64,000 nt of DNA from Denitratimonas sp037478135 (GTDB taxonomy: Bacteria; Pseudomonadota; Gammaproteobacteria; Xanthomonadales; Xanthomonadaceae): positions 1 to 64,000 of the forward strand of contig NZ_JBBHDV010000015.1 of the NCBI RefSeq assembly GCF_037478135.1, written 5' to 3'. Position 1 is the first letter of the stretch. The number at the start of each line of letters is the position of its first letter. A program made the translations under genes and the position numbers. Positions 63,036-64,000 of this stretch are shown here, in pieces. The notes beneath the pieces are model-generated. The model ran no database searches. It saw only the letters and a program-made list of their open reading frames with translations, and was not told where the DNA came from.

Positions 63036-64000
63036 ATGAGCAAGGCCTATGTTCCGGCCAGCGAAGCCACCGCCCGGCTCGGCATCAGCACCGCCACGCT
63101 GTATGCCTACGTCAGCCGAGGCCTGATCGAATCGCGCCCCGGCGACGATCCGCGCAGCCGGGTCTATCGTGCGCAGGACATCGATCGCCTGCTGGCACGC
63201 AAACGTGCCGGCCGTGGAGCCGCACGCGGCGCGGCGCAGAGCCTGGATCGCGGCCTGCCGGTGATGGAAACCGCGATCTCGCAGATCCGCCCGGATGGCC
63301 CGACCTATCGCGGCCATTCGGCGGTAACGCTGGCGCGTGACGGCGCCACATTGGAAGACGCGGCCCGACTGCTATGGGATTGCGGCGCGCAGGATCCGTT
63401 CGATCAGCCACCGCCGCCATGGCCGGACATCGCGGCGCCACTGGCCGGCAATAGCGCACTGCCACCGCTGGAACGCGCGCTGGCGACAATGCCGCTGCTA
63501 GCGTTGGCGCTGCCGCATTCGCTGAACGCCTCGCCCTCGGTGCGGCGCGAAACCGCCGCGTTGCTGCTGCGCCAGAACGCCGCCCTGCTGGCCGGCGTGG
63601 CGCCGTCATCCGAACCGGTGCATGCGCTGCTGGCGCGCTGCTGGAAACCGCACGACGCCGCCTTTGCCGAACTGCTGCGCATCGCGCTGGTGCTGTGCGC
63701 CGAGCACGAGCTGAATGTCTCGGCCTTCGCCGCACGCGTGGTCGCCTCCACCGGCGCGCACCTGCACGCCACCGTCTGCGCCGGCCTTTCCGCCCTCACC
63801 GGCCCGCGCCATGGCGGCGCCACCGCACGCGCGTTCGCATTCCTGCGCCAGGCCCGCCAGACGCCGGATCTGGCTGTGTTTGTTTCCGAACGCTGGCAAC
63901 GCGGCGACGAATTCCCCGGCTTCGGCCACGCGCTGTACCCGCACGGCGACCCGCGCGGCGCGGAACTGCTCGCACAGATCCGGCAGCGCCCAGCCCTGCC
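63036..64000 (+). CDS. Citrate-synthase-family protein with N-terminal HTH (3' end outside the window)
   Basis: At least 321 residues are visible, with the frame open at the window end. Residues 1-57 form a MerR/excisionase-type HTH (ASEATARLGISTATLYAYVS, RGLIESRP, SRVYRAQDIDRLLARK). Residues about 75 on are a citrate-synthase fold, with the histidine motif GLSALTGPRHGGA and the second motif GFGHALYPHGDPRGAEL. Both catalytic histidines are therefore kept, but the N-terminal enzyme part is short. It is divergent from prpB by 207 bases. It could be a regulator sensing methylcitrate-cycle metabolites, an enzyme, or both. Confidence 0.82.
   Translation, partial: MSKAYVPASEATARLGISTATLYAYVSRGLIESRPGDDPRSRVYRAQDIDRLLARKRAGRGAARGAAQSLDRGLPVMETAISQIRPDGPTYRGHSAVTLARDGATLEDAARLLWDCGAQDPFDQPPPPWPDIAAPLAGNSALPPLERALATMPLLALALPHSLNASPSVRRETAALLLRQNAALLAGVAPSSEPVHALLARCWKPHDAAFAELLRIALVLCAEHELNVSAFAARVVASTGAHLHATVCAGLSALTGPRHGGATARAFAFLRQARQTPDLAVFVSERWQRGDEFPGFGHALYPHGDPRGAELLAQIRQRPAL

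Overview
The window is GC-rich (roughly two thirds G+C by eye), densely packed, and typical of a free-living Xanthomonadales-type gammaproteobacterium (Lysobacteraceae or Rhodanobacteraceae). The pointers are the gene mix (TonB receptors, secreted proteins ending in an IFADGFE motif, an AcnD/PrpF-type methylcitrate cycle, a liu leucine-degradation cluster) and REP-like intergenic repeats with a TAGGTCG...GGTGAGC...GCGAACC core. The taxon is inferred from content only. No rRNA, tRNA, CRISPR array, prophage or intact insertion sequence was recognised.

Layout. 0.1-9.8 kb: mutM, an EF-hand protein, a succinate-semialdehyde dehydrogenase, a heavily decayed serine-hydrolase pseudogene, an MBOAT/SGNH acyl-transfer pair, a 2OG oxygenase, a SulP transporter and a lipoprotein. 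9.9-14.4 kb: a secreted beta-helix protein and a TonB-dependent receptor, each with its own sequence resembling a PhoB box. 14.5-22.8 kb: cyclopropane fatty acid synthase, an exported orphan, rhodanese plus spermidine synthase, arginine decarboxylase, a beta-hydroxyacid dehydrogenase and a PQQ-type sugar dehydrogenase. 22.9-30.3 kb: liuABCDE for leucine/isovalerate breakdown, split by an antisense VapBC-like toxin-antitoxin pair. 30.4-31.6 kb: a short, less GC-rich patch with an antitoxin-like fragment and a secreted orphan.

31.7-44.5 kb: a TetR regulator, a TauE/SafE exporter, a sodium:solute symporter with a 43-residue partner, an IDO-like dioxygenase, a DMT transporter, an ABC exporter, a phasin (implying polyhydroxyalkanoate granules), a GST / S9 peptidase / queD run, and a membrane-anchored cytochrome c5. 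44.6-53.2 kb: an extracellular nuclease, an alpha/beta hydrolase, zapE, an IPTL-CTERM-like surface protein, an SPFH protein with a C-terminal HTH paired with a double-zinc-ribbon membrane protein, and an NtrC-type regulator without NtrB.

53.4-64.0 kb: the propionate (2-methylcitrate) region. prpB, prpC, acnD and prpF all lie on the minus strand, but acnD and prpF are separated by a pirin, a second toxin-antitoxin pair and a lysoplasmalogenase. Facing prpB is a citrate-synthase-family protein with an N-terminal MerR/excisionase-type HTH, cut by the window end, with two TTGAT/ATCAA inverted repeats in front of it.

Leucine breakdown yields acetyl-CoA and acetoacetate. The methylcitrate cycle handles propionyl-CoA, and the phasin points to carbon storage. 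The two observations I rate highest are the apparently phosphate-controlled receptor/beta-helix pair and the enzyme-like candidate regulator beside prpBC.
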